DNA of 64,000 bases from Sphingobacterium olei (GTDB lineage Bacteria; Bacteroidota; Bacteroidia; Sphingobacteriales; Sphingobacteriaceae), in contig NZ_SUME01000007.1 in assembly GCF_005048855.1 (NCBI RefSeq), positions 62,001 through 126,000 of the forward strand, given 5' to 3'. The position numbers and the translations under genes are program-made. Under the pieces are notes generated by a model. It did not search any database. It was not told the DNA's origin and was given only the letters and a program-made list of their open reading frames with translations. Within the stretch, counting starts at the first letter, position 1. Every line of letters starts with the position of its first letter. Shown here piece after piece: positions 8,651-16,983 of this stretch.

Positions 8651-9046
8651 TTATTCTTTAACAGCTTCTACTATTTTAGCGGTAACTGTTTTTCCTTTTG
8701 AACTATTTCCCCATGAATTTTTAATGTAATTGACTACATCAGCTACCTCTTGGTTGCTCAAGTTTGCAGAAGGCATCATGTTATCATATACTTCATCGTT
8801 CACCGTGATCTCTCCTTCCAGTCCAAATTTAATCGCCTGGATGGTTTTCTTCGTATTATTGAGGTAATCGGCTTTTGCTAAAGGTGGAAAGATACCTGCT
8901 ATCCCCTCTCCTTTACCCATGTGGCATCCAATACACGACGCTTGATAGATAATACTACCACGTTCTATACTCTTGGGCAAAGACTTATCCTGAGCAGAAA
9001 GGACATGAGCAGAAAATATAAATAGACAAACTAAGATGGATTTCAT
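8651..9046 (-). CDS. Small exported c-type cytochrome
   Basis: The 131-residue protein has a signal peptide ending near VLSAQ (residue 19), a heme-binding CIGCH motif (Cys38, Cys41, His42), and a downstream Met-Met-Pro segment (YDNMMPSANLS) that supplies the axial methionine. The remainder (NQEVADVVNYIKNSWG) is the classic C-terminal helix of class I cytochrome c. It would carry electrons in the periplasm. It follows the YceI gene by 44 bp and precedes a secreted oxidoreductase, which suggests a small redox module. Confidence 0.9.
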   Translation of the reverse strand: MKSILVCLFIFSAHVLSAQDKSLPKSIERGSIIYQASCIGCHMGKGEGIAGIFPPLAKADYLNNTKKTIQAIKFGLEGEITVNDEVYDNMMPSANLSNQEVADVVNYIKNSWGNSSKGKTVTAKIVEAVKE

Positions 9047-9054
9047 TTACTATT

Positions 9055-9076
9055 ATGATCATTAATTTATGATCAT
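9055..9076. repeat. Two ATGATCAT palindromes
   Basis: The 8-bp palindrome ATGATCAT occurs at 9055-9062 and again at 9069-9076, 14 bp apart centre to centre, in the short gap between the YceI gene and the cytochrome c gene. This could be an operator, an mRNA hairpin affecting the downstream gene, or chance in AT-rich DNA. Confidence 0.35.
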
Positions 9077-9090
9077 AAAGATATATTTTT

Positions 9091-9678
9091 TTATTGATTC
9101 TGGAGCGAAAGCATAAACACTGCCTGAAACTCGTCTTTTACTTTAATGAGTCCAGCTATCTTCTTTGGTGGTGAAAGTTTAAAATCGGCAAAAGTGAACG
9201 ATTTACTCCCTTTCATTTGATAAATATTTCCTTTTTTGACGAAGGAAAGGGGAATTTTGAACGCCCTAGTGGTACCCGCTAACTCAATAACAATGGTCCC
9301 ATTCACGGTATCCTCTCCTTCTGTAAAAGGAATCTGATCCAATGATTTGAACGAAATCGTCATGTAAGGATAGCTTTCGGCTTTCAGCGTTTTTCTCAAA
9401 TCTTTATTCAGGATATTATGCTCACAGTCAAACTCGTCTACCTTTACACGAATAGATCCATCAAGATTAACGTTATAATCGGAGGTAATGACAGCTGTTA
9501 AGGGCTTGGTTTCGGTCGGTTTCATGACTTTACATCCAAATTTATTAACATTCGAACTGCCATTGATAATGATATAACTATTGCTCATTACCTTAAAGGT
9601 ATACTCTTTTTTAGTGGTAGAAAATTCTGTAAAAGAGCTACTGAGAATAAAAACAACCAAGAGTATTAAATTTTTCAT
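9091..9678 (-). CDS. YceI-family periplasmic protein
   Basis: The 195-residue protein has a signal peptide (MKNLILLVVFILSSSFTEF) and the YceI lipocalin-like fold marks: YIIINGSSNVNKFGC in place of the usual GTSTLHDW, a central conversion of LRKTLKAESYPYMTISFKS, and LAGTTRAFKIPLSF. YceI proteins bind polyisoprenoids or quinone-like lipids in the periplasm. It is a divergent member, clearly different from the second YceI at 11386-11979. Position ahead of cytochrome c suggests a shared transcript and possibly a respiratory role, which is inference. Confidence 0.8.
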   Translation of the reverse strand: MKNLILLVVFILSSSFTEFSTTKKEYTFKVMSNSYIIINGSSNVNKFGCKVMKPTETKPLTAVITSDYNVNLDGSIRVKVDEFDCEHNILNKDLRKTLKAESYPYMTISFKSLDQIPFTEGEDTVNGTIVIELAGTTRAFKIPLSFVKKGNIYQMKGSKSFTFADFKLSPPKKIAGLIKVKDEFQAVFMLSLQNQ

Positions 9679-9751
9679 CCGTTTATTTTTTTATTGATCC
9701 ATTATTCGTCTTTCACGGCATCAATGAGGTAATTTCAGAAAGTTCAAAACA

Positions 9752-9843
9752 CGTCATCGCGAGGCATGAGCAACGAAGCGATCTAAATTTGCAACTCGCT
9801 GTATAAGATTACTTCGTTGTTATTCTTCCTCCTCGCAATGACG
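9752..9843. repeat. REP-like palindromic element, copy 1
   Basis: The arms CGTCATCGCGAGGCATGAG...CGAAGCGATCT and the reverse complement half (AGATTACTTCGTTG, then CTTCCTCCTCGCAATGACG) form a long imperfect inverted repeat around a short spacer. The core 'GTCATNGCGAGG...GCAATGAC' is typical of dispersed intergenic palindromes found in many Bacteroidota and Proteobacteria genomes. Confidence 0.75.
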
Positions 9844-9859
9844 TTACTACTTCCTTGCT

Positions 9860-9946
9860 CGTCATCTCGAGGAGGCACGACGCGGCGATCTTTCATCTTT
9901 TGCAAAAATAAGATTGGTTCGTCGGCATTCTTCCTCCTCGCAATGA
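9860..9946. repeat. REP-like palindromic element, copy 2
   Basis: A second inverted repeat, in the same orientation and with the same arms (GTCATCTCGAGGAGGCACGA and GGCGATCTT, closing with AAGATTGGTTCGTCGG and TTCCTCCTCGCAATGA), lies 16 bp after copy 1. The loop differs from copy 1, so the arms are the conserved part. The pair sits between the outer-membrane barrel gene and the downstream YceI gene and may end or attenuate transcription there. Confidence 0.75.
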
Positions 9947-9969
9947 GGCTTCTTTTAAGCACATTATTT

Positions 9970-11358
9970 CTAGAATGATATAGCCGCTTCTAATACGACA
10001 CCATTGAATTTGCCATTATGACGATAGTCTGTATTTTTGAAATCATCGTATTTCTGATTGACGTACTCGCCTTTCACCATGATATTCTTTGTCATAAACC
10101 AACCCGCCCCAACGGCAAAGCGATCGACATTCACCTTTTCGTCATAGTTGTACAACTCTGATTGTACCTTGTTATATTTTAATCCGGCGAAAAAGTTCTC
10201 ATAACTTCCAAAACGATAGATGCCCTCTATAGCAAACTGATTAGCGGAGCGTGCTTCTACCTCGTTATCCGTTAGTCCTTCGTTTTTCGCATAACCTCTG
10301 GCAATTTCATATGTTCCGAAAAGTTCAAATCCTTCAACCTTTGCAAATGCATTAATCATTATGGCATCGAGTTTACCGTTTAAATTGGGATTAAATCGTC
10401 CTGAAGTAAACATCGCCGTACCTGCTTTAGCTACGCCTGCTGCTGTATAATATTGCTCCATGACATTTTGGTAGTTTGACCCTGTGCGATCGCCTGCATA
10501 AAGGGTTAAACCTGTCCCGTTTGTTCCGGAATTATGGTACCAGCTTCCTGATAGGCGCACACGTGTAATATCATTTATTTGCTTGTCGAAACCTCCTTTA
10601 AAATAAACGGAAGGATTGCGTTTATCGGTTTCATCTGCATTGGGAGCCAGGGAGTCTACGCTACCTTTGATCATACCATTGGACAAACCTACCATACCAA
10701 ATAAACCGTTGTGCTGTAGGTAGACCTCAGCAGCCATCTCGGTAGCGAAAGCATCCATGATATTGCCTTCCATAAAGGGGGAATAGGATGTATGTCCGCC
10801 ATCAGGCCTACGGAAGTGCGCGTCACCATAGTTGATTTCCATATGCCCTACCTTAATGGTGGTATACCGCATCAGATTATCCAGCAGATCACTTTCTATA
10901 AAGGGAATCTTATCAACTTGAAGATATCCTCCTTTTACGTAAAACTCATTGTGGTGACGTGACGACAAATAGTTTGTGAGGTTCATTCGGATACCATCGG
11001 CCAGTTGTACGTCGATATATAAATTGGCCTGAGAGGTCATAAAGCCCGGTTTCAATGGAGCTAATGCATTTACCTCTGTAGGGCCGCTATTCAAGGCTCC
11101 TGGATTCTCATTTTTCAAGGATTGGAACTGCATGGTAAAACCTGCACCCAAATTAAGTTTTCTACCGGTGTAGGGTTTATAGTAGTCATCCTTTGTTGTT
11201 TCAAATACGTGGATACCTTTTTTGTCATATGGCCTGAAAAACGAAGGTTCTCCAAAGGTCATAAATTTATCAACTTCTTTCTCTTCTTGTGCTAGACCCG
11301 CAAGCGGATTTAGTAGCATGGAAAGGGCGCATAGGGATAGTAATTTTGTAAATTTCAT
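9970..11358 (-). CDS. Outer-membrane beta-barrel (porin-like) protein
   Basis: I start at the ATG at 11358 rather than 11382, because MKFTKLLSLCALSMLL...GLAQ is then a normal signal peptide; product 462 residues. The mature chain alternates hydrophobic and polar residues, is rich in Gly, Tyr and Asn, and ends in VVLEAAISF with the C-terminal aromatic typical of barrels. A segment IKVGHMEINYGDAHFRRPDGG recalls phosphate-selective porin-like or general porins of Bacteroidota. The gene follows a YceI gene with only 27 bp between them, suggesting joint expression. The transported solute is unknown. Confidence 0.8.
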   Translation of the reverse strand: MKFTKLLSLCALSMLLNPLAGLAQEEKEVDKFMTFGEPSFFRPYDKKGIHVFETTKDDYYKPYTGRKLNLGAGFTMQFQSLKNENPGALNSGPTEVNALAPLKPGFMTSQANLYIDVQLADGIRMNLTNYLSSRHHNEFYVKGGYLQVDKIPFIESDLLDNLMRYTTIKVGHMEINYGDAHFRRPDGGHTSYSPFMEGNIMDAFATEMAAEVYLQHNGLFGMVGLSNGMIKGSVDSLAPNADETDKRNPSVYFKGGFDKQINDITRVRLSGSWYHNSGTNGTGLTLYAGDRTGSNYQNVMEQYYTAAGVAKAGTAMFTSGRFNPNLNGKLDAIMINAFAKVEGFELFGTYEIARGYAKNEGLTDNEVEARSANQFAIEGIYRFGSYENFFAGLKYNKVQSELYNYDEKVNVDRFAVGAGWFMTKNIMVKGEYVNQKYDDFKNTDYRHNGKFNGVVLEAAISF

Positions 11359-11385
11359 AATAATATATTTTATTGTTAACAAGAT

Positions 11386-11979
11386 TTAGTTTTTCAATTT
11401 TGTATCGTATGTAATGGTAATTTCATCTCCCGTTTTGATGGTACCCATCATCACTGTCGGTGGGGTAACGCCATAATTTGACATATTGAAGGTAGCCCCT
11501 CCCTTCACTGATACGGAATTATCCGAATTTACGGTAGCTGTAGATGACAAGGCTAACGGTTTTGATGTTGTTCCTATCGTCAACGTACCATTGGTTTTGA
11601 TGATATAGTTACCCCCGGATTTGCTAACCGTACCCGATGTAGCTTTATACGTTATATTCTTATTTGCGGATGTATTCAATGCTTTGTAGGCATTTTTATC
11701 CAATCCTGACTTATTACTTTTTAGACTTGTTGCCTCTACGGTAAAGCTCAATGCAGAAACATCTGTGATCTGACCATCTTTTAATGTCATGGTTACACTA
11801 GTGTGTCCGCTGGCCGATTTCATGTTCCAATCGTGAAGTGTAGAGGTACCATCGATGGTGACGTTACCACTATTTCCGGTATATTTGGTTTGTCCGAATG
11901 AAGTCGTAATGGACAATAGGCCTACAAAAAGTAAAGCGCCAAGTAGGGAATTTTTTGTTTTAAATCGTGGTGTGTTCAT
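11386..11979 (-). CDS. YceI-family periplasmic protein
   Basis: The 197-residue product has a signal peptide and a canonical YceI core: GNSGNVTIDGTSTLHDWNM near residues 35-53, then SLKSNKSGLDKNAYKALN, NITYKATSG and GVTPPTVMMGTIKTGDEITI. The family binds amphiphilic lipids such as isoprenoid quinones. It is first in the minus-strand run with the barrel protein. A -7-like box on the minus strand at 12029-12036 would place a promoter about 45 bp upstream of its start. Confidence 0.9.
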   Translation of the reverse strand: MNTPRFKTKNSLLGALLFVGLLSITTSFGQTKYTGNSGNVTIDGTSTLHDWNMKSASGHTSVTMTLKDGQITDVSALSFTVEATSLKSNKSGLDKNAYKALNTSANKNITYKATSGTVSKSGGNYIIKTNGTLTIGTTSKPLALSSTATVNSDNSVSVKGGATFNMSNYGVTPPTVMMGTIKTGDEITITYDTKLKN

Positions 11980-12316
11980 ATGCTTCTTATTGATAATTAT
12001 TAAATTATTGTTATGTCTTTCGTTTAATCAAAAGTAGGTAGGATGAACAGATTCCCTCGTGCGGCAAGACAGGTCAAAATATAATCTTCCTGACCTTTGG
12101 CCGGGGACAAACATTATACCCAAAACACTAATTATCAGTGTATTAAAATAAAAAAATAAGAACACGTATGGGAGATAATGACGCAAGGCACAATTATCAG
12201 TCGAAATTACAAACCATCAACAGCGTATTACATCCGGTATTAAAAAAAAATTAAAACAACCTGTCTTATAATTCATTTATATATTAGTATAGAAAAACCC
12301 ATAAATAGAATAACAT
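11980..12316. other. Divergent intergenic region
   Basis: This 337-bp AT-rich gap separates the minus-strand YceI gene and a plus-strand lipoprotein gene, so it should hold both promoters. A minus-strand TACTTTTG (-7 type) is at 12029-12036. I see no clear TAnnTTTG for the lipoprotein gene, no RNA gene and no coding frame. Confidence 0.5.
12029..12036 (-). promoter_or_regulatory. -7 box (TACTTTTG) for YceI gene
   Basis: The minus-strand octamer fits the Bacteroidota -7 consensus TAnnTTTG. It ends about 50 bp before the ATG at 11979. No clear TTG was found at the expected -33 position, so this is a weaker call than others in the window. Confidence 0.4.
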
Positions 12317-12808
12317 ATGAACCGTTTTTTGATTATCATACTCTTGTATACCGTGATCTCATCATGTAACCGTACCACCAAAACAGAGGAAAACGCAACA
12401 GAGACACTTGAAAAAGAGAGCGACAAATTTTCCACTATGACACCTTCTCCGATCTGGATCTACGACTATGACCAAGACGTTGCGATAAAAAACCGGTCGA
12501 TTCCGAATGATTCGTTAAACCCTCGGGATCTGATCAACTTATTGAATGCTGAAAATGGGGGTAACTTAAAATTAGATTTTGTAAAACTATCTGTTGATAC
12601 GATATACGTAAAAATGGATAGTTCCACCTATTTAACACAGGAGATGGGTACAACAGGAGCGAATAGCTTTATGGCCATATCGACATATACGCTAACCGAA
12701 TTGAACGGGATTAAATTCGTTAATTTTGATTTTAAGGAGGGTGACCATGCTATCCCTGGGACATATACCCGTAAATATTTTGAAAACAGAAAAGTGCCAA
12801 TGGAATAA
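12317..12808 (+). CDS. Putative lipoprotein, unknown function
   Basis: The 163-residue protein starts with a lipoprotein signal (FLIIILLYTVISSC, lipid-accepting Cys near residue 17) and then a Thr/Glu-rich linker. The mature part includes LDFVKLSVDTIYVKMDSSTYLTQ and ELNGIKFVNFDFKEGDHA, a beta-alpha pattern. I do not recognise a named family. It is followed 110 bp later by the DUF6157 gene on the same strand. Confidence 0.7.
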   Translation: MNRFLIIILLYTVISSCNRTTKTEENATETLEKESDKFSTMTPSPIWIYDYDQDVAIKNRSIPNDSLNPRDLINLLNAENGGNLKLDFVKLSVDTIYVKMDSSTYLTQEMGTTGANSFMAISTYTLTELNGIKFVNFDFKEGDHAIPGTYTRKYFENRKVPME

Positions 12809-12918
12809 CGTCTATCAAAAAAGGACATCTTTATGAAACCATCATGGTTTTATTCAAACCACATAAGGGGATGAATAAACCTGATAGCTTCATCACCTTT
12901 AAAGAACAATTTATTCAG

Positions 12919-13332
12919 ATGAAAACCCATACTACAAATTACACCAATACATTTATAGTGGTCGCAGACGACTGCCCCGCACCAGCCGGGATAGTGCCTC
13001 CTACAAAAGGGGATACCAAGACCGTAGCAAACCTACAGTTTGAGATGATCAGTAAAAATCCCTATGCTTATACTTCTGACGACGTATTATTTCAGGTATT
13101 TGTCGAGCGGAACAACCTAATAGAAAGTGAACTCCCAGAGGCAAAAGAAAAATTTTTCTCAAAAGGCCAGGCGTGCTTCCGTGCCTCCCCGTTAACAAAA
13201 CGTTACGGTTGGGGGATTCACTGTGATAAAGACGGGAATATGGCGATATATAGCGTCGGGAGCGATTCATATCGAAATCTAGCGGAGGACGCGAATCTGA
13301 AAGTGGTAAAAGCGATGAAATCAAGCAGATAA
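12919..13332 (+). CDS. DUF6157 family protein
   Basis: The frame is open from 12844, but the family begins at the ATG at 12919 (MKTHTTNYTNTFIVVADDCP), so I choose that start; 137 residues. The pattern NTF-VADDCP, IVPPTKGDTKTVANLQFEM, NPYAYTSDDVLF and RYGWGIHCDKDGNMAIY matches DUF6157, a small cytosolic family widespread in bacteria with no known role. No partner gene explains it here. Confidence 0.8.
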   Translation: MKTHTTNYTNTFIVVADDCPAPAGIVPPTKGDTKTVANLQFEMISKNPYAYTSDDVLFQVFVERNNLIESELPEAKEKFFSKGQACFRASPLTKRYGWGIHCDKDGNMAIYSVGSDSYRNLAEDANLKVVKAMKSSR

Positions 13333-13402
13333 TTATTAAATTACCACTTGTAAAAAGGCTGCAAATTCACTAAGTTTGAGATTGAACATATATCATCAAA
13401 TC

Positions 13403-13849
13403 ATGCTAAACAAAAAGATATCGTTGGTCGTAATGAGTTTAATTTTTACAACTGTGGTTTATAATGCGTCGGCGCAGGATAAACTCGTGAAGGAAGTCGA
13501 AAAGACGGTGGACGAATTGACACAGGCCATGCTTAAAGCCGACGGCACTACATTGAACAGATTGGCGTCGAACCACCTCTCCTATGGTCATTCCAGCGGA
13601 AAAATGGAAACAAAGGCTGATTTCGTGCAGACTTTTGTTTCTGGTGCTTCTGTATTTGAAGATATCCAACTTACAGAACAGACCATTCAGATAGTAGACA
13701 AAACGGCTATCGTACGTCATACCTTAAGTGCTACCACAAACGATCCGGGAAAAGGCCAGGCAAATATAAAATTGGGGATTGTATTGACTTGGGTAAAAAC
13801 CAACAATCAATGGCAATTATTGGCACGTCAGGCATTCAAATTACCTTAG
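13403..13849 (+). CDS. Secreted NTF2-like (SnoaL/DUF4440-type) protein
   Basis: With the start at 13403 (second ATG) the product is 148 residues with a signal peptide ending NASAQ. The mature part shows an NTF2-like fold: an N-terminal helix (VDELTQAMLKADGTTLNRLA), a HLSYGHSSGKMETKADFVQTF segment and a beta-sheet end (VLTWVKTNNQWQLLARQAFKLP). Such proteins bind or act on small molecules; the pocket residues do not reveal a substrate. A strong plus-strand terminator follows at 13895. Confidence 0.75.
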   Translation: MLNKKISLVVMSLIFTTVVYNASAQDKLVKEVEKTVDELTQAMLKADGTTLNRLASNHLSYGHSSGKMETKADFVQTFVSGASVFEDIQLTEQTIQIVDKTAIVRHTLSATTNDPGKGQANIKLGIVLTWVKTNNQWQLLARQAFKLP

Positions 13850-13894
13850 TACGGGTAAGAACGCCCACCAATAACACGTTAAATGGAAGAATAA

Positions 13895-13922
13895 GGCGGT
13901 TAAAAACCGCCATAACTTTTTT
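13895..13922 (+). terminator. Rho-independent terminator after NTF2-like gene
   Basis: GGCGGTT and AACCGCC form a 7-bp GC-rich stem around a 3-nt loop, followed by ATAACTTTTTT. The T-run overlaps the end of the convergent peroxidase gene. Confidence 0.75.
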
Positions 13923-14406
13923 ATGATTGAAGAAGGTAGATAATGTCTTTTTCTATATCTTGGGGTTTTGTAATCGGTGCGTAACGTTTGAAAGGGATTC
14001 CATTTTTGTCCACTAAGAATTTAGTAAAATTCCATTTAATCCGACTTCCGAAAAAACCACCAAGTTCTTTCTTTAGAAACTCAAATACAGGATGGGTAGT
14101 CGATCCGTTTACATGACATTTTTCCATGAGTTGAAATGTTACGCCATGGTTCACCTTGCAGGTCTGCTCCATGGATTCATTTGTTTCAGGTTCCTGCCCG
14201 GCAAACTGATCCGAAGGAAAGCCCAATATGACCAATCCCTTATCTTTATACTTTTGATGCAGCACTTCCAAGCCATCAAACTGAGGAGCTAGGCCACATT
14301 TAGTTGCTGTATTTACGATCAACAGCACCTTTCCGTCAAAATCCTCCATTGATATAGGTACGCCTTGCGGCGATTTCGCACTTAATTGATGAAATTTACT
14401 GGGCAT
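13921..14406 (-). CDS. Glutathione peroxidase family protein
   Basis: The 161-residue cytosolic protein reduces peroxides; bacterial Cys-type members generally use thioredoxin rather than glutathione. Catalytic residues are visible: Cys37 in NTATKCGL (Cys, not selenocysteine), Gln67 in GFPSDQF, and the Trp-Asn pair in KWNFTKFLVDKNG. Length and motif order are normal for the family. It stands alone on the minus strand between two plus-strand groups. Confidence 0.95.
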   Translation of the reverse strand: MPSKFHQLSAKSPQGVPISMEDFDGKVLLIVNTATKCGLAPQFDGLEVLHQKYKDKGLVILGFPSDQFAGQEPETNESMEQTCKVNHGVTFQLMEKCHVNGSTTHPVFEFLKKELGGFFGSRIKWNFTKFLVDKNGIPFKRYAPITKPQDIEKDIIYLLQS

Positions 14407-14551
14407 ATTCTGATTGTATTTTTGTTAAATTTAGATAAAATACTTTGTATTAACGATCTTAACACAGTTAGCTTATGGATTAATTCTGTATATTTAAATC
14501 AATCTGATAAAAGTCGATCTGATAAAAATAATACTGTTATAGATATACACC

Positions 14552-15550
14552 ATGAAAATTGCTTTCTTCTCTGCCCAACCGTACGACAAAATATTTTTCG
14601 ATCGTCTTAACAAAAGTCACGACTTCACGATCGACTATTATGATACGCATCTGGGACCACATATTGCCAATGCGGTAAAAAATACCGATGCCGTATGTGT
14701 ATTTGTGAATGATAAATTAAATGTAGAAGTAATAGAGACATTATCAACTAATGGCGTAAAGATTATTGCACTGCGATGTGCAGGATTTAACAATGTAGAT
14801 ATTGAAGCTGCCAAAAGATATGGAATTGCGGTATGTCGGGTTCCGGCCTATTCTCCGGAAGCAGTTGCGGAACATACCGTGGCGATGCTACTTACCGTGA
14901 ACAGAAAAACACATAAAGCCTATAACCGTGTGCGGGAACAGAATTTTTCACTCAACGGTTTGTTGGGTTTTAATTTGAACGGAAAAACGGTAGGTGTAAT
15001 CGGAACTGGCAAAATAGGCAAGGCTTTTGTGAAGATCATGCTGGGCTTTGGCTGTAAAATATGGGCGTATGACATTTATCCCGACAATAGCCTCATTGAA
15101 CAAGGCGTACAGTACACCTCGTTAGAACATGTATTGGAGGAGGCCGACATTCTTTCATTACACTGTCCATTAACACCAGAAAATCATTATCTAATCAATC
15201 AACAGACGATTAACCTGATGAAACCGGGTGTTGTGCTCATAAATACGAGCCGCGGTGGTTTAATTAACACAGTGGATATTATCGAAGGATTGAAAACGAA
15301 GCGGATAGGCGCACTTTGTATTGATGTGTACGAACAAGAGGAAATGCTGTTTTTTAAAGACCTCTCTACCAATATCATCCTAGACGATAATATTCAACGA
15401 TTAATGAGCTTTCCAAATGTACTTATTACTGCGCATCAAGCATTCTTTACGGAAGAAGCCCTGAAAGAAATTGCAGAAGTAACGTTGGAAAATATTGCTA
15501 AAATCAGCACGGGGCAAATGGCTGATAACGCTCCTTCCATGCTCACATAA
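14552..15550 (+). CDS. ldhA: D-lactate dehydrogenase (2-hydroxyacid dehydrogenase family)
   Basis: The 332-residue protein has the D-isomer dehydrogenase layout: catalytic domain start MKIAFFSAQPYDKIFF, NAD-binding GVIGTGKIGKAF near residue 150, the catalytic arginine in NTSRGG, the Glu in the DVYEQEE region, and the catalytic histidine in LITAHQAFFTEEA. The sequence is closest to the LdhA-type fermentative D-lactate dehydrogenase, which converts pyruvate to D-lactate with NADH. It leads a plus-strand set with TatD and TcdA; the TatD start is 22 bp after its stop. Confidence 0.9.
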   Translation: MKIAFFSAQPYDKIFFDRLNKSHDFTIDYYDTHLGPHIANAVKNTDAVCVFVNDKLNVEVIETLSTNGVKIIALRCAGFNNVDIEAAKRYGIAVCRVPAYSPEAVAEHTVAMLLTVNRKTHKAYNRVREQNFSLNGLLGFNLNGKTVGVIGTGKIGKAFVKIMLGFGCKIWAYDIYPDNSLIEQGVQYTSLEHVLEEADILSLHCPLTPENHYLINQQTINLMKPGVVLINTSRGGLINTVDIIEGLKTKRIGALCIDVYEQEEMLFFKDLSTNIILDDNIQRLMSFPNVLITAHQAFFTEEALKEIAEVTLENIAKISTGQMADNAPSMLT

Positions 15551-15572
15551 CTGTAGCTTTTATCGTTACAAT

Positions 15573-16229
15573 ATGCATACCCCATATATAGATATCCATA
15601 CACATTGTAGGAATGAACAACATGACGTATTGTCCCTGCAAAACTGTATAGTCGGCAAAGATTATTTCCCTTCCGCTATATGCTCTGTAGGCATACACCC
15701 CTGGCATATTGATATCGATTTTGACAAACAATACAACGCATTGGAAACCTATGCAGCAAGAGAAAACGTGCTTGCTATTGGCGAATGTGGGTTGGATAAA
15801 CTCACTAAAACAAAGTGGGAAAAGCAAATCAAGTGTTTTGAGCAACAGATCCAGTTGGCAAATATTGTAGATAAGCCCCTGATCCTCCATTGTGTACGTG
15901 CCTACCAAGAGACCTTTCAGGTACTGCTGCAACAAAAAGTAGCCGTTCCGGTTATTTTCCACGGTTTTAATAAAAATATTGCCTTAGCACAATCGGTATT
16001 AAAGCAAGGTTATCTAATCAGTTTGGGAGCTGATATGCTGAAAGGAGCTAAAAACAATTTAATTAGCGACCTTCCGCTGGAGAAAATTTTCTTAGAAACT
16101 GATGATAAATCTATTAGTATAGTAGATATTTATACGTATTTTTGCGCCGTCCGTAAAATTTCGATGGATCAACTCAGAAATCAACTGGCACAGAATTTTC
16201 AAAACGTATTTAAGTATTCCTATTTATAA
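15573..16229 (+). CDS. TatD-family metal-dependent hydrolase
   Basis: The frame overlaps ldhA if started at 15495; the ATG at 15573 gives MHTPYIDIHTHCRNEQHD, the correct family start with the metal-binding His-x-His, so the product is 218 residues. Further motifs are AIGECGLDKL (metal Glu) and ILHCVRAYQETF plus VIFHGFN. It is shorter than the usual 250-265 residues and the last metal Asp region (FLETDDKS) is present. TatD proteins are DNases or related phosphoesterases. It sits 2 bp before tcdA. Confidence 0.85.
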   Translation: MHTPYIDIHTHCRNEQHDVLSLQNCIVGKDYFPSAICSVGIHPWHIDIDFDKQYNALETYAARENVLAIGECGLDKLTKTKWEKQIKCFEQQIQLANIVDKPLILHCVRAYQETFQVLLQQKVAVPVIFHGFNKNIALAQSVLKQGYLISLGADMLKGAKNNLISDLPLEKIFLETDDKSISIVDIYTYFCAVRKISMDQLRNQLAQNFQNVFKYSYL

Positions 16230-16231
16230 CT

Positions 16232-16963
16232 ATGGAAGATTTATCTTGGTTATCAAGAACAGAGGCGTTGATAGGACGCGAAGCATTAGAGAAATTAGCC
16301 AATTCGCATGTAATGGTATTGGGATTAGGCGGTGTAGGTTCATTCGCAGCAGAATTCATCTGTCGTGCGGGAGTGGGTAAAATGACCGTTATCGATGGAG
16401 ATACGGTAGATCCCTCCAACCGCAATAGGCAACTGCCGGCTTTGGCAACCAACCACGGCGTATCCAAAGCACAAATTATGAAAGAACGGTTGCTGGATAT
16501 CAATCCTGAATTAAAACTGAATGTACTGGAGGAGTTTGTGATTCCAGAACGTATCCCCGCTCTGCTGGAATTAAAACCGGATTATATCGTTGAAGCGATA
16601 GACAGTATCACCCCAAAATTATTTTTGATCCGATCTGCCTATGCGGAAAAAATTCCTTTCGTGAGTTCTATGGGAGCAGGAGGTAAAGTGGATCCAACCA
16701 AAATTAAAATTGCAGATATCAGTAAATCCTATAACTGTAAACTGGCGCGCCATATTCGTAAAAAATTGCAAAAACACGATATACGTGAAGGGGTAAAAGT
16801 GGCATTTTCAACCGAATTACCCGATAAATCTTCCTTACTCTATACGGATGGAAGTAATTACAAAAAATCGGCATACGGTACCATGTCCTACCTTCCGGCA
16901 GCGTTTGGAGGTGCAATAGCTTCGGTAGCCATCCGCGAGCTGATTGATAAAAAAATAGAATAA
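16232..16963 (+). CDS. tcdA: tRNA threonylcarbamoyladenosine dehydratase
   Basis: This ThiF/E1-like protein of 243 residues shows the ATP-binding GLGGVGSFAAEFICRAGVG near residue 30, the VIDGDTVDPSNRNRQ segment, and YIVEAIDSITPK. TcdA cyclises t6A to ct6A at position 37 of ANN-decoding tRNAs, using ATP. Length and motif order are normal. The start is 2 bp after the TatD stop, so it is cotranscribed with ldhA and the TatD gene. Confidence 0.92.
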   Translation: MEDLSWLSRTEALIGREALEKLANSHVMVLGLGGVGSFAAEFICRAGVGKMTVIDGDTVDPSNRNRQLPALATNHGVSKAQIMKERLLDINPELKLNVLEEFVIPERIPALLELKPDYIVEAIDSITPKLFLIRSAYAEKIPFVSSMGAGGKVDPTKIKIADISKSYNCKLARHIRKKLQKHDIREGVKVAFSTELPDKSSLLYTDGSNYKKSAYGTMSYLPAAFGGAIASVAIRELIDKKIE

Positions 16964-16983
16964 TCTTATCGCGTAGCGTAATC

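Noticed and set aside
9752..9946. Inverted repeats as the ends of an insertion sequence
   Set aside because: There is no transposase frame between or beside the copies and the two elements are in the same orientation with small spacing.
15495..15572. Long N-terminal extension of the TatD-like protein overlapping ldhA
   Set aside because: The TatD family starts at the HTH motif near 15573, and the extension has no conservation pattern.
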